Source: JBFMFE01 sp040752295 (GTDB taxonomy: Bacteria > UBP15 > UBA6099 > JBFMBQ01). From it: a DNA stretch of 19,770 bases. Below, one piece after another: positions 8,050 through 14,285 of this stretch. The notes under the pieces were generated by a model, which saw nothing but the letters and a program-made list of their open reading frames with translations, was not told the origin of the DNA and did no database searches. The first letter of the stretch is position 1; every line of letters starts with the position of its first letter. The position numbers and the translations under genes are program-made. The stretch is from assembly GCA_040752295.1 (NCBI GenBank), contig JBFMFE010000171.1:1-19770 (forward strand), read 5' to 3'.

Positions 8050-9230
8050 CGTTTCCGCCCGGTTTCGCCCGCGAACAGCACCGCCTTCTCGATCGCGCCG
8101 ATCATGTTGTGGACGTTGAATTTCTCCTCGATGATGCGCCTCGAGCGCCTGCCCATTGCGGCGGCGAGCGCGGGATCGGCGACGATCTTTCCGATCGCCT
8201 CCGCCAGCTGCCCCACGTCGTTTCTCTCCACGATGAAGCCGTTCTCGCCGTTCGTGATCAGCTCCTCCTCGGTGCCGTCGGCGAACGACGCGACAACGGG
8301 GAGCGAGTGGCACATGGCGTGGGGGATGTGGAGTCCGCCCAGTCCCGGCAGGACGAAGACGTCGCCCGTGAGAAAGTAGAGGGAGACGTCCTCGAACTTG
8401 GCGCCGGCGAAGACGACGTCCCGGATGCCGCGTTCCGCGGCGAGGGTTTCGAGGCGCGGGCGGTCCTCGCCGTCGCCCACGATGAGGAATCCCAGTTCCG
8501 GGTGTTTCGCCTTCAGCGATTCGAAGGCGAGCAGGGCGTTTTCGAGCCTCTTCGTGCGCTCGATTGCGCCGACGAAGAGCATGACTTTTTTTCCCTCAAG
8601 CCCCAGCCTCCGCCGTTCCCCTTCGACGAGCGGGGCGTATTTACTCGCAGACTCAAACGCGAGATCGGTGTCTATTGTGTTGCGGGCTACGAACGTCCTG
8701 TCGCCGCGCGCGCCCTGGGAAACGTAGTAAGCGCGCGCGAACTCGCTGTAGCCTATGACGGCGGCGGCGCGGCTCAGCATGAAGCGCACGACCGGGCGGA
8801 ACAGCCGCCGGAACACCGACTCCGGCTCCCGCCTGAACCTGCCCAGCCCCCACCAGACGTACGGAATACGCATGAGGAGGCAGAGCGGAACGGTGAGAAG
8901 GTTGTTCGCGAGGTTGCTCTCCCCTTCGAGGAGGACGACGTCGGGGCGCGCTGCGATAAGGTGGAATACGAGGGCAGGGTGAAAGAACTGCGAGAAGACG
9001 CGCCCGCCGAGCGCGACGAACAGGGGAATGGTCCGCAGACGGCGGTGGGGTATGCCTTCGGCGTTCGGAACGCTGCGGTATTTTTTATACCTCCGACCGG
9101 CGGCGGCGCCGAAGTAGAGCGTCATCTCAAGCGACGGAAGCGCCGCCAGACGCCGGAAGACCGGGACGCGGTACTCAGGGAGAAAGCACTGAACCACGGC
9201 GAGCCTGACGGGGCGGCGTGTTTCATCCAT
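8046..9230 (-). CDS. Glycosyltransferase, family 4-like, atypical EX7E motif
   Basis: A 394-residue GT-B fold glycosyltransferase. The N-terminal half begins RLAVVQCFLPEYRVPVFRRL. The C-terminal half has VMLFVGAIERTKRLENALLA, FLIVGDGEDRPRLE and VFVLPGLGGLHIPHAM. In the usual GT4 donor site, two glutamates lie eight positions apart; here Gly and His occupy those places. I recall a subset of GT4 proteins with a similar PGxxGL...HA pattern, so this may be a subfamily trait rather than inactivation. It overlaps the methyltransferase gene by 8 bases upstream and the next glycosyltransferase by 4 bases (ATGA), so translation is probably coupled. It presumably adds a sugar to the same glycan. Confidence 0.87.
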   Translation of the reverse strand: MDETRRPVRLAVVQCFLPEYRVPVFRRLAALPSLEMTLYFGAAAGRRYKKYRSVPNAEGIPHRRLRTIPLFVALGGRVFSQFFHPALVFHLIAARPDVVLLEGESNLANNLLTVPLCLLMRIPYVWWGLGRFRREPESVFRRLFRPVVRFMLSRAAAVIGYSEFARAYYVSQGARGDRTFVARNTIDTDLAFESASKYAPLVEGERRRLGLEGKKVMLFVGAIERTKRLENALLAFESLKAKHPELGFLIVGDGEDRPRLETLAAERGIRDVVFAGAKFEDVSLYFLTGDVFVLPGLGGLHIPHAMCHSLPVVASFADGTEEELITNGENGFIVERNDVGQLAEAIGKIVADPALAAAMGRRSRRIIEEKFNVHNMIGAIEKAVLFAGETGRKR

Positions 9231-10131
9231 TTTTTCTGAACCTGAGTACGACCGTGTTTGCCTCCTCGCACCCTCTCCGCTGTTCGATTATATGCAGAAC
9301 CACTCCGATGAAAAAATCCTTGACGGGCAGCAGGCTGAAAAAGGGGCGCGCGTAGAACGACCGCGTCAGTTTTCCACCGAACTTGTAAAGCCCGGTGAGT
9401 TCCATCCGGAGGGGATTCGTGACGTTGACCGCGAGGTCGGCGTCCGTGAAGAACCTCGTGTAGTAGGGCAGGCGCCGCGGGGGCGCGCCCGCGGCGCGGA
9501 AGGGGAGGCTCACGACGCAGACGCCGCCGGCGGCGGTGACGCGGTGGATTTCGGCGAGCGCCGCGTCGAGGTTCTCGGGCACGTGTTCGAGGGCGGATAT
9601 TGAAGCCACCCTCGAGAAGGCGTCCGGCTTGAACGGCAGCGCGCGGGCGTCGGCGACGACGTAGTGAAGCGAGCCGGCGAAATTCATTCGCGGCGCGGAA
9701 GTCATCCCCGCGGCGGCGCTCCTGATTTCATTCTCGTCGAGGTCCACGCAGACGGTCACGGCGCCGTTTCTCGCGAGCCACGGACCGAAACTTCCGCTCG
9801 ACGCGCCGATTTCGAGCGCCGTCTCCCCCCTCAGCGCGCCCAGGTACAGGATCGCCTTCGAGTACTCGAACAACCTCCACGCGTTCAGGTGCCCCACCGG
9901 GTAGAGGAAGGGCAGGGCAAGCCGGACGGGACGCAGGCGCCTGACCCGCATGAAGGCGCGCACCTTCAGTTTCGCCTTCCTCTTTCTGCCGAACGAGTGG
10001 TGAAGGAGGATGCGGTCCTGGACCCTCACGTTGTGAAAGAAGTAGCGCCACGCGACAGCGTAGTCACGGATGGTGAATCCGGCGCGCGGGACGTTCCTCA
10101 GTTCTTCCGCTGGGTCGTGATTGCGTTTCAT
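9223..10131 (-). CDS. Class I SAM-dependent methyltransferase
   Basis: The type-11 (Rossmann) methyltransferase core is clear: SAM-binding motif I is ALEIGASSGSFGPWLARNG, motif II is VCVDLDENE, then VADARALPF, SALEHVPE and a GGVCVVSLPF strand. About 100 basic residues precede the core. As first gene of the glycan operon, overlapping the next gene by 8 bases, it probably methylates a sugar or an intermediate of the surface polymer; the substrate is unknown. I chose ATG 10131 (302 residues). The frame is open to an ATG at 10221, but the added 30 residues come from AT-rich intergenic DNA. A weak promoter-like pair (TTGCGA, 17 bases, CACAAT) lies just upstream on the minus strand. Confidence 0.85.
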   Translation of the reverse strand: MKRNHDPAEELRNVPRAGFTIRDYAVAWRYFFHNVRVQDRILLHHSFGRKRKAKLKVRAFMRVRRLRPVRLALPFLYPVGHLNAWRLFEYSKAILYLGALRGETALEIGASSGSFGPWLARNGAVTVCVDLDENEIRSAAAGMTSAPRMNFAGSLHYVVADARALPFKPDAFSRVASISALEHVPENLDAALAEIHRVTAAGGVCVVSLPFRAAGAPPRRLPYYTRFFTDADLAVNVTNPLRMELTGLYKFGGKLTRSFYARPFFSLLPVKDFFIGVVLHIIEQRRGCEEANTVVLRFRKNG

Positions 10132-10257
10132 TGACAACACTGATTGTGCAAAGTATTCGTTACACTCGCAAGACTTTGTTGATATTGGTTTATGCAAAAG
10201 TATTGCAATAGGGCTAAGCATTGACTCTGGTGAAAAAACCCCGGATAAAATTTCTCA

Positions 10258-10284
10258 AACCGTATGAACCGCCTAAACCGTTTA
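10258..10284. repeat. Three tandem 9-base AACCG-N4 units
   Basis: AACCGTATG, AACCGCCTA and AACCGTTTA follow each other without gaps, so AACCG recurs every nine bases on the + strand. It could be a protein-binding iteron-like site or chance. Confidence 0.4.
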
Positions 10285-10305
10285 ATTTTCATTACAAAAA
10301 ATTAA
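10282..10305. repeat. AT-only inverted repeat
   Basis: TTAATTTT (10282-10289) and AAAATTAA (10298-10305) flank an 8-base loop. The stem has no GC pairs, so it is weak as a terminator. It lies between the SGNH gene and the glycan operon. Confidence 0.35.
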
Positions 10306-10324
10306 GCAATTCGTCGTGCTTTTA

Positions 10325-10358
10325 TTTTTTGCACTTTGCACCTTGGACTTTTTGCACT
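10325..10358. repeat. Degenerate heptad repeat (TTTGCAC-type)
   Basis: The + strand reads TTTTTTGCAC, TTTGCAC, CTTGGAC, TTTTTGCAC in succession: four degenerate copies of a seven-base unit. I recall similar GTGCAAA/GTCCAAA runs as intergenic repeats in genomes of several uncultivated lineages; that is memory, not a search. Confidence 0.45.
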
Positions 10359-10371
10359 GGAATCAATATTT

Positions 10372-10396
10372 GAACCCGTATGAATAGTACGGGCTC
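10372..10396 (-). terminator. Possible weak terminator after the SGNH gene
   Basis: CCCGTA (10375-10380) pairs with TACGGG (10388-10393) across a 7-base loop, with two more outer pairs after a mismatch. It lies about 75 bases past the SGNH stop. The following minus-strand sequence is AT-rich but lacks a real T-run. Confidence 0.3.
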
Positions 10397-10470
10397 GCGC
10401 TTGTTGTAGCCGTTCCTTATTAAGAAACACGTGCCTGCTTTTCTCCTTGCGCGCACGGCATGGTTGCGAT

Positions 10471-11634
10471 TTAAAAGAGCGAATTGGCACAAATGTACTC
10501 CGCCACCGTTTTGCCTGCTAAACGTTGTCCCTCTTCGTTCCAATGCCCAACGCCTTTAGTCTCTTTTGAACCATATAGGAAGGCCTGGTTTTCCTCTGCG
10601 TGCGACTGGAACTGCCGGCCAAGGGTAATGACGGGGAAACCGAGGCGTTCTCCGAGCGCTTCTATCCGTCGATCAGGATAGAACAAATCAGTTACGCCGA
10701 GGTTTTTCATTGTTTTCTTTCGCACTTCTTTACTCGGATGAGCCTGCGTTGGGTTCGACAATGCCGTCAAAATGAAACGCGCTCCTTTTTCCTCGACCTC
10801 GCTCGCCATTGTCGAGATTAACTTCTCCGTTATGAGCCATGCTTCCTGCCATAACTCGTCAGTGGGTTCAAGGTATAACATGAGACCTTTTTTAGGGAGG
10901 TTTGCCAAACGCTGCTTTCTTTGCATCAGTATCCTTTTCAGAGTTATCCTTGATTCTTCGATGACCTGCAGCACGCGTGAGTAGTTCAAGACACAATAAG
11001 CCGCACGTGAATACCAAGACTTTCTACTTTTGAAGTAAGGCGAATCTTTGAAGGAATTGTCCAATTCCAGCCTGCCGTCCCGTAAAACAAAGTATGGCCT
11101 AGTTCCATCGTAAAACATGGATTTCGAGTTGTCCATGATGTCGTTCTCGGAGTAAAAAGCGAGGAGCACGATGTCCGGTGAATAGTTCCAGACATGGTGA
11201 CGGAGAGCCAACAATTCGATGCCGGTGTTGTAGCCGCCGACACCGAAATTGATAACCTCGATCCGACGCGCACCCAGTTTTTTGCACTTTCCCAATTCGC
11301 GTTCCATCACTGACGTGAATGCTTTTTCAAAAGGTACATTGAAAGCTTCGACGTAGGAATCACCGAGCACGGCTATCCTGATGGTACCCGGCGGTTTCAC
11401 CTTCGAACGCTCCCTGTCACGCAGACCTTCGCTGTTGATGCTAACGTATGTTTTTCCCTCTCGAATCCACCAGCCTTTAACGCCGGGACGATGAGACATT
11501 CCCAGGGTGTCGTCAACGCGAAAAAATTTTGGGATCGATATGCCGGCAATCCTCAACACCACCTCAGCGAAGGCGATGCCCACAAGCAGCCCAACGAAAA
11601 GCGTCTTCAAACTTTTGCGTAACCGGATTCCCAT
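10471..11634 (-). CDS. Membrane-anchored SGNH/GDSL-family hydrolase
   Basis: SGNH enzymes use a Ser-His pair to add or remove ester groups such as sugar O-acetyls. From ATG 11634 the protein is 387 residues, with a basic N-terminus and one hydrophobic anchor (LFVGLLVGIAFAEVVLRI). The four blocks are visible: GDSY (Ser), FGVGGYNTG (Gly), SEND (Asn) and GHWNEEG (His). The catalytic domain should therefore be extracytoplasmic. I prefer ATG 11634 because AGGTG sits six bases upstream and the anchor follows at once; the frame stays open to a TTG at 11709 (412 residues). Composition is clearly less GC-rich than the flanking operons, suggesting acquisition. It may act on the neighbouring polysaccharide, but it has its own promoter. 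Confidence 0.87.
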   Translation of the reverse strand: MGIRLRKSLKTLFVGLLVGIAFAEVVLRIAGISIPKFFRVDDTLGMSHRPGVKGWWIREGKTYVSINSEGLRDRERSKVKPPGTIRIAVLGDSYVEAFNVPFEKAFTSVMERELGKCKKLGARRIEVINFGVGGYNTGIELLALRHHVWNYSPDIVLLAFYSENDIMDNSKSMFYDGTRPYFVLRDGRLELDNSFKDSPYFKSRKSWYSRAAYCVLNYSRVLQVIEESRITLKRILMQRKQRLANLPKKGLMLYLEPTDELWQEAWLITEKLISTMASEVEEKGARFILTALSNPTQAHPSKEVRKKTMKNLGVTDLFYPDRRIEALGERLGFPVITLGRQFQSHAEENQAFLYGSKETKGVGHWNEEGQRLAGKTVAEYICANSLF

Positions 11635-11763
11635 GGATAACACCTGCTCATTAGGTTTTCCTGTGGTTTTCGAGGTATTCGACTGCGTGGCGTTCACAGG
11701 ATCATTCAAAGATCGATTCCGCCCGTATTTTCACGCTCCGTGAACAACGCGGGTTCGCGTCCT

Positions 11764-11792
11764 TTTATACGGCGCGCAGGCGGGTTTGTCAA
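11764..11792 (-). promoter_or_regulatory. Strong sigma70-type promoter for the SGNH gene
   Basis: On the minus strand a perfect TTGACA (11792-11787) is followed by a 17-base spacer and TATAAA (11769-11764). Transcription would start near 11757, giving a leader of about 120 bases to the preferred ATG at 11634. The spacer and -35 lie inside a direct repeat (11772-11793 and 11844-11865). Confidence 0.75.
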
Positions 11793-11865
11793 GTTAATCC
11801 GAAATATCTCAGCGGTGCGGAATGAATGGAGGGGTGGTGGGTGGCGCGAGGGCGGGTTTGTCAAG
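11772..11865. repeat. Imperfect 22-base direct repeat, 72 bases apart
   Basis: Positions 11772-11793 and 11844-11865 match at 20 of 22 bases, including an exact GGCGGGTTTGTCAAG. Both contain TTGACA on the minus strand. Only the copy nearer the SGNH gene is followed by a -10 box; the other has CCCACC at that spacing. This looks like a duplicated promoter fragment or a dispersed repeat beside the insertion element. Confidence 0.6.
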
Positions 11866-12598
11866 CCGGCGCGCCCTCTTCCGCTGACTTTGCGGAACTA
11901 CCGGCGCTCAATGAGGTCATCGCCGAACTGACGCAGGAGAACCTAAAGCTAAAAAAAAGAATGGGGAAATCTGAAGGGCGCGTGGGTTCAGCCCGACGTG
12001 AGAGACGAGATAGTGGACCGCATCCATTACCTGAAAGAGCGCACGGGGATTCCCGTATGGCGCATGCTGAAGATGGCGGCGATACCGTCGAGCAAGTTCT
12101 ACGACTGGCGGCGGCGCTACGGCACGCCCAACCTCCACAACGGAACCGCACCGCGCGACTGGTGGCTGGAGCCGTGGGAGGTGGCGGCCATCTGCGGCTA
12201 CAAACGCACCCGCACGCTCGAGGGCTACCGGAGGCTCACGTACATGATGCTCGACGAGAACATCGTGGCGGTCGCACCCTCGACAACCTTAGAGCAACGG
12301 CAAGCTCGAAGCCTGGCACAAGAGCCTCAAGTGCGAATGCGTGCGCTGCACCCCGCTGCTCTCACTCGAAGACGGCAGGCGCAAGATCGCCGCATACGTG
12401 GACCATTACAACAACGGGCGCTTGCACAGCGTCATCGGCTACATCGCGCCCAAAGACAAACTCGAAGGGCGGGAAAAGGAAATCTTCGCCGAGCGCGACC
12501 GCAAACTGGAAGAGGCAAGAGAGCGGCGCAGACAGAACGCCATGCGCCGCGCCTGCGCCACAGCGCGGCAGGCAGTCGGAAAGGAGGAAGCCGCCTGA
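11866..12598 (+). pseudogene. IS3-family transposase remnant, 5'-truncated and internally deleted
   Basis: Three pieces in three frames read as one element. The OrfA tail (LNEVIAELTQENLKLKKRM) lacks the N-terminal helix-turn-helix. The OrfB start (about 11977-12285) runs WVQPDVRDEIVDRIHYL to RTLEGYRRLTYMMLDENIV. The OrfB end (12293-12598) starts SNGKLEAWHKSLKCECVR and continues to YNNGRLHSVIGYIAPKDKLE. Against the family as I know it, roughly 120 codons are missing at about 12285-12293, including the first two Asp residues of the DDE triad; the Glu (GKLEAWHK) remains. The element cannot encode an active transposase. An A8G run at the OrfA/OrfB junction resembles an IS3 slippage site, but the frame relation is not the usual -1. 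No terminal inverted repeats could be assigned. Confidence 0.85.
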
Positions 12599-12615
12599 AC
12601 AAAGGCACAATTCAA

Positions 12616-12645
12616 CCCACCTGCCTGCCGCAGGCAGGTCGGCAT
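12616..12645 (+). repeat. Palindromic repeat unit, left copy
   Basis: ACCTGCCTG (12619-12627), loop CCG and CAGGCAGGT (12631-12639) form a perfect 9-bp hairpin. The half CAGGCAGGTCGGCAT (12631-12645) is the exact reverse complement of 12786-12800, and CCCACCTG (12616-12623) that of 12819-12826. This is therefore an inverted copy of the unit at 12786-12826. Confidence 0.75.
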
Positions 12646-12675
12646 AACTGAAAGAGACGCCGCAGCGGGCGGGCA

Positions 12676-12756
12676 GTCAAGGGCGGCTGAAAACCCGAAG
12701 GGCTAAAGGAATTTTGCGAAGCAAAATTTTTTCAGCCGTTCATCTCGACCCTTGAC
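12676..12756. repeat. Nested triple inverted repeat
   Basis: Three inverted repeats are nested. The outer is GTCAAGGG (12676-12683) with CCCTTGAC (12749-12756). The middle is CGGCTGAAAA (12684-12693) with TTTTCAGCCG (12729-12738). The inner is AATTTTGC (12710-12717), loop GAA, GCAAAATT (12721-12728). Together they allow a long interrupted stem-loop. The right outer arm supplies most of the -35 element of the promoter at 12752-12779. Confidence 0.7.
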
Positions 12757-12779
12757 GGCACGACCGCAAGGCGTATAAT
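12752..12779 (+). promoter_or_regulatory. Strong sigma70-type promoter toward the Cys-rich gene
   Basis: TTGACG (12752-12757), a 16-base spacer and a perfect TATAAT (12774-12779). The start would fall near 12786, leaving a leader of about 160 bases with hairpins at 12792-12823 and 12869-12923 before the ATG at 12947. The -35 overlaps an inverted-repeat arm, so a structure or binding protein there could block it. Confidence 0.65.
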
Positions 12780-12785
12780 CAAACC

Positions 12786-12826
12786 ATGCCGACCTGCCTG
12801 TGCGTGCCCGCACGCAGACAGGTGGG
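12786..12826 (-). repeat. Palindromic repeat unit, right (inverted) copy
   Basis: It begins ATGCCGACCTGCCTG, the exact reverse complement of the end of the left unit, and ends CAGGTGGG. Its centre differs (TGCGTGCCCGCACGCA), extending the hairpin to 12792-12823 with two extra unpaired bases. The two units face each other across 140 bases, like a REP doublet. Confidence 0.7.
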
Positions 12827-12868
12827 CTGAAGGTCACAAAAAAGAGCATCCCCGATTCTCCATTTCAC

Positions 12869-12923
12869 GGGGAACCAAAATAGGAGGTCGAACATCTTTA
12901 TTCCATATTCAACCTCTGACCCC
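12869..12923. repeat. Imperfect hairpin ending in GACCCC
   Basis: GAGGT-c-GAA-c-AT (12884-12895) pairs with AT-a-TTC-a-ACCTC (12905-12916) across a 9-base loop, with two mismatches; GGGG (12869-12872) and CCCC (12920-12923) can close it outside. The AACCTCTGACCCC end resembles motifs I recall next to REP/Y1-type transposase genes. The hairpin would lie in the leader of the Cys-rich gene. Confidence 0.5.
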
Positions 12924-12946
12924 ATACAAGCAGGGCGGGATAAGGC

Positions 12947-13981
12947 ATGAATTTAAGATATATTGCATTTTCATTCTTACTGTTTGTTTTCCTTAATGCA
13001 CGCCCTCTGAACGCCTCTGTCACGAAAAGGGATAATACCGATAAAGAGATTTTTGAACGTGCGATTGAGCTTTACAATAAACAGTATGAAGAAGATGTTT
13101 TTAAGATAATCACAGAAATGCCCACTCAAGAAGTGAATGAAGAAGATTTCAGTGATTCGTTTTTCGTCATCGCGCTGGAGCCAATTTACTCTTCGGTGGA
13201 GTTCAAAATACATTTATCACCTTTGTTTTATGAACCCGCGAATAAAGATCTATTAATATTCATCAGGTCGCATTTCGCCGATGAGAGTACTTGCAATGAA
13301 TATGTTAACAACATAGATTGGTTTAAATGTGTTAAAGAGAATTGTTCGGCAAAATATAACGAATGCTTAAACAACAAGATTATTGATATGTACGAGGCCG
13401 GGCATTGTGATTCAGATGATTATGTATTGAAATGTTGCCGTACGGGTGCCGAGGGAATATGTAACAATATTGGTTCTCCTGGAACCGAAGGTTCAAGAGA
13501 TTACCTTGTTTATACTTACCTCTGTGGAGGCCCCTTTTCATCCTTTTCAGGAATGAGATGCTGGAAATATGAATACCCCAAAGAATGCATTGAGCCGTTT
13601 GCAAATTACATACCAGGGGGTGATAGTTGTGGCCTCTGTTTTGGGAATGTATCTCTTTGCACAGAGGCATTTTTGGATATAAAGGATCTGGCTGTGTTTT
13701 TCGATTTAATGGATGCGGAAAGCGAGATCGTCTCAATCTGCAAAACAGTGCAAACGTCATCTGATGAAGACGGCACAGAAGAGAATGATGAAGGCGAATC
13801 AATACCAATAACTTTGGTTACGAAAGATTACAAATTCAAAGCGAAAGATTACACTCCTCATTACATAATGAAACTAATGGAGCCCTATCTTGATGTTCTG
13901 CTCGAATATGTTCGTGCTCCTTCATCTTTTGATACTTCACAAGAATGTACTGGCCTCATTGAAGATGTTAATATGGAATGA
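12947..13981 (+). CDS. Secreted cysteine-rich protein of unknown function
   Basis: I do not recognise this 344-residue protein. It begins MNLRYIAFSFLLFVFLNA, a typical Sec signal peptide, with likely cleavage near residues 18-23. The mature part has no cysteine before 116 and then sixteen (116, 128, 133, 140, 154, 163, 164, 172, 193, 205, 214, 228, 231, 238, 265, 334). That even number in an exported protein suggests disulfides. An acidic stretch (SSDEDGTEENDEGE, 271-284) separates the Cys-rich core from a Lys/Tyr-rich tail. There is no lipobox and no other membrane segment. Composition is strongly AT-rich compared with hemL next door, a sign of transfer. A promoter at 12752-12779 reads into it. 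The ribosome binding site is poor (GGGATAAGGC directly before ATG). Confidence 0.8.
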   Translation: MNLRYIAFSFLLFVFLNARPLNASVTKRDNTDKEIFERAIELYNKQYEEDVFKIITEMPTQEVNEEDFSDSFFVIALEPIYSSVEFKIHLSPLFYEPANKDLLIFIRSHFADESTCNEYVNNIDWFKCVKENCSAKYNECLNNKIIDMYEAGHCDSDDYVLKCCRTGAEGICNNIGSPGTEGSRDYLVYTYLCGGPFSSFSGMRCWKYEYPKECIEPFANYIPGGDSCGLCFGNVSLCTEAFLDIKDLAVFFDLMDAESEIVSICKTVQTSSDEDGTEENDEGESIPITLVTKDYKFKAKDYTPHYIMKLMEPYLDVLLEYVRAPSSFDTSQECTGLIEDVNME

Positions 13982-14281
13982 GCGGAATCGGAATATGAGA
14001 GGCATGTCAATTTCGAAATTAGTATTGTGTTTGAATATACAAGGTGCCGATATTGTGAACTCCACATAAGTCGTGAATTCTCGTTTCGAATTTTATAAAA
14101 GCAGGTGTTTTCTCCGGCGGCGAGCGGTTGCGCGTTACCCGCTTGCAAAAGCGAAACTTCGGAAAGTGAACAGAAGTGCGGACACCGTAAAGGGTTTTTC
14201 ATAAGAGGGCGTACAGTCAATCCAGGTTCCAACGGTGGAGACAAAACGGGGCGTCCGGGTATAGAATATGAGTAGCGCGCG
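13982..14281. other. Intergenic region between the Cys-rich gene and hemL
   Basis: Exactly 300 bases with no supported gene. Composition changes from AT-rich to GC-rich near 14110, probably the right edge of the acquired segment. It contains a 12-base palindrome AATTTCGAAATT (14009-14020) and an 8-bp hairpin with one G-T pair (14120-14127 with 14139-14146, loop 11). There is no T-run terminator. Confidence 0.55.
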
Positions 14282-14285
14282 ATGA
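14238..14285 (+). promoter_or_regulatory. Possible hemL promoter and five-codon ORF overlapping its start
   Basis: GAGACA (14238-14243), 16 bases and TATAGA (14260-14265) form a moderate sigma70 match ending 16 bases before the hemL ATG. If it is used, the mRNA leader is about ten bases. An ATG at 14268 opens MSSAR and stops at TGA 14283-14285, overlapping the hemL ATG as ATGA. The mini-ORF would only be transcribed from a promoter farther upstream. Confidence 0.3.

Larger units (their letters stand above)
10132..10470. other. AT-rich intergenic region between methyltransferase and SGNH genes
   Basis: No gene is supported here. By eye the composition is much richer in A and T than the operon to its left. 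It contains three 9-base AACCG units (10258-10284), an AT hairpin (10282-10305), a degenerate TTTGCAC heptad run (10325-10358) and a CCCGTA/TACGGG hairpin (10372-10396). It probably also holds the promoter of the glycan operon, but no strong hexamers were found. Confidence 0.6.
12599..12946. other. Hairpin-rich intergenic region upstream of the Cys-rich gene
   Basis: No gene is supported. The stretch is dominated by inverted repeats: two facing palindromic units (12616-12645 and 12786-12826), a nested repeat between them (12676-12756) and a further hairpin (12869-12923). A strong promoter at 12752-12779 reads toward the Cys-rich gene. It may be the 3' flank of the IS remnant or an independent non-coding mobile repeat. 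Confidence 0.65.

Noticed and set aside
8050..8313. N-terminal extension of the downstream glycosyltransferase
   Set aside because: The 88 extra residues are Arg-rich and lie over the upstream glycosyltransferase in another frame; the ATGA overlap at 8046-8049 gives a natural start.
10132..10221. Thirty-residue N-terminal extension of the methyltransferase
   Set aside because: Encoded by AT-rich intergenic-like sequence with no ribosome binding site; composition changes right at ATG 10131.
10258..10358. CRISPR-like array
   Set aside because: The units are 7-9 bases, contiguous and degenerate, with no spacers and no cas genes nearby.
11866..12598. Intact autonomous IS3 element
   Set aside because: The transposase is split over three frames and lacks two catalytic Asp residues; no terminal repeats or target duplication could be assigned.
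12786..12830. Leaderless mini-ORF (MPTCLCVPARRQVG) directly after the TATAAT box
   Set aside because: It lies entirely in the palindromic repeat unit; there is no evidence that it is selected as a protein.
14009..14020. 12-base palindrome AATTTCGAAATT as an operator
   Set aside because: It is more than 250 bases from the hemL start in AT-rich DNA, with no second copy; chance is likely.
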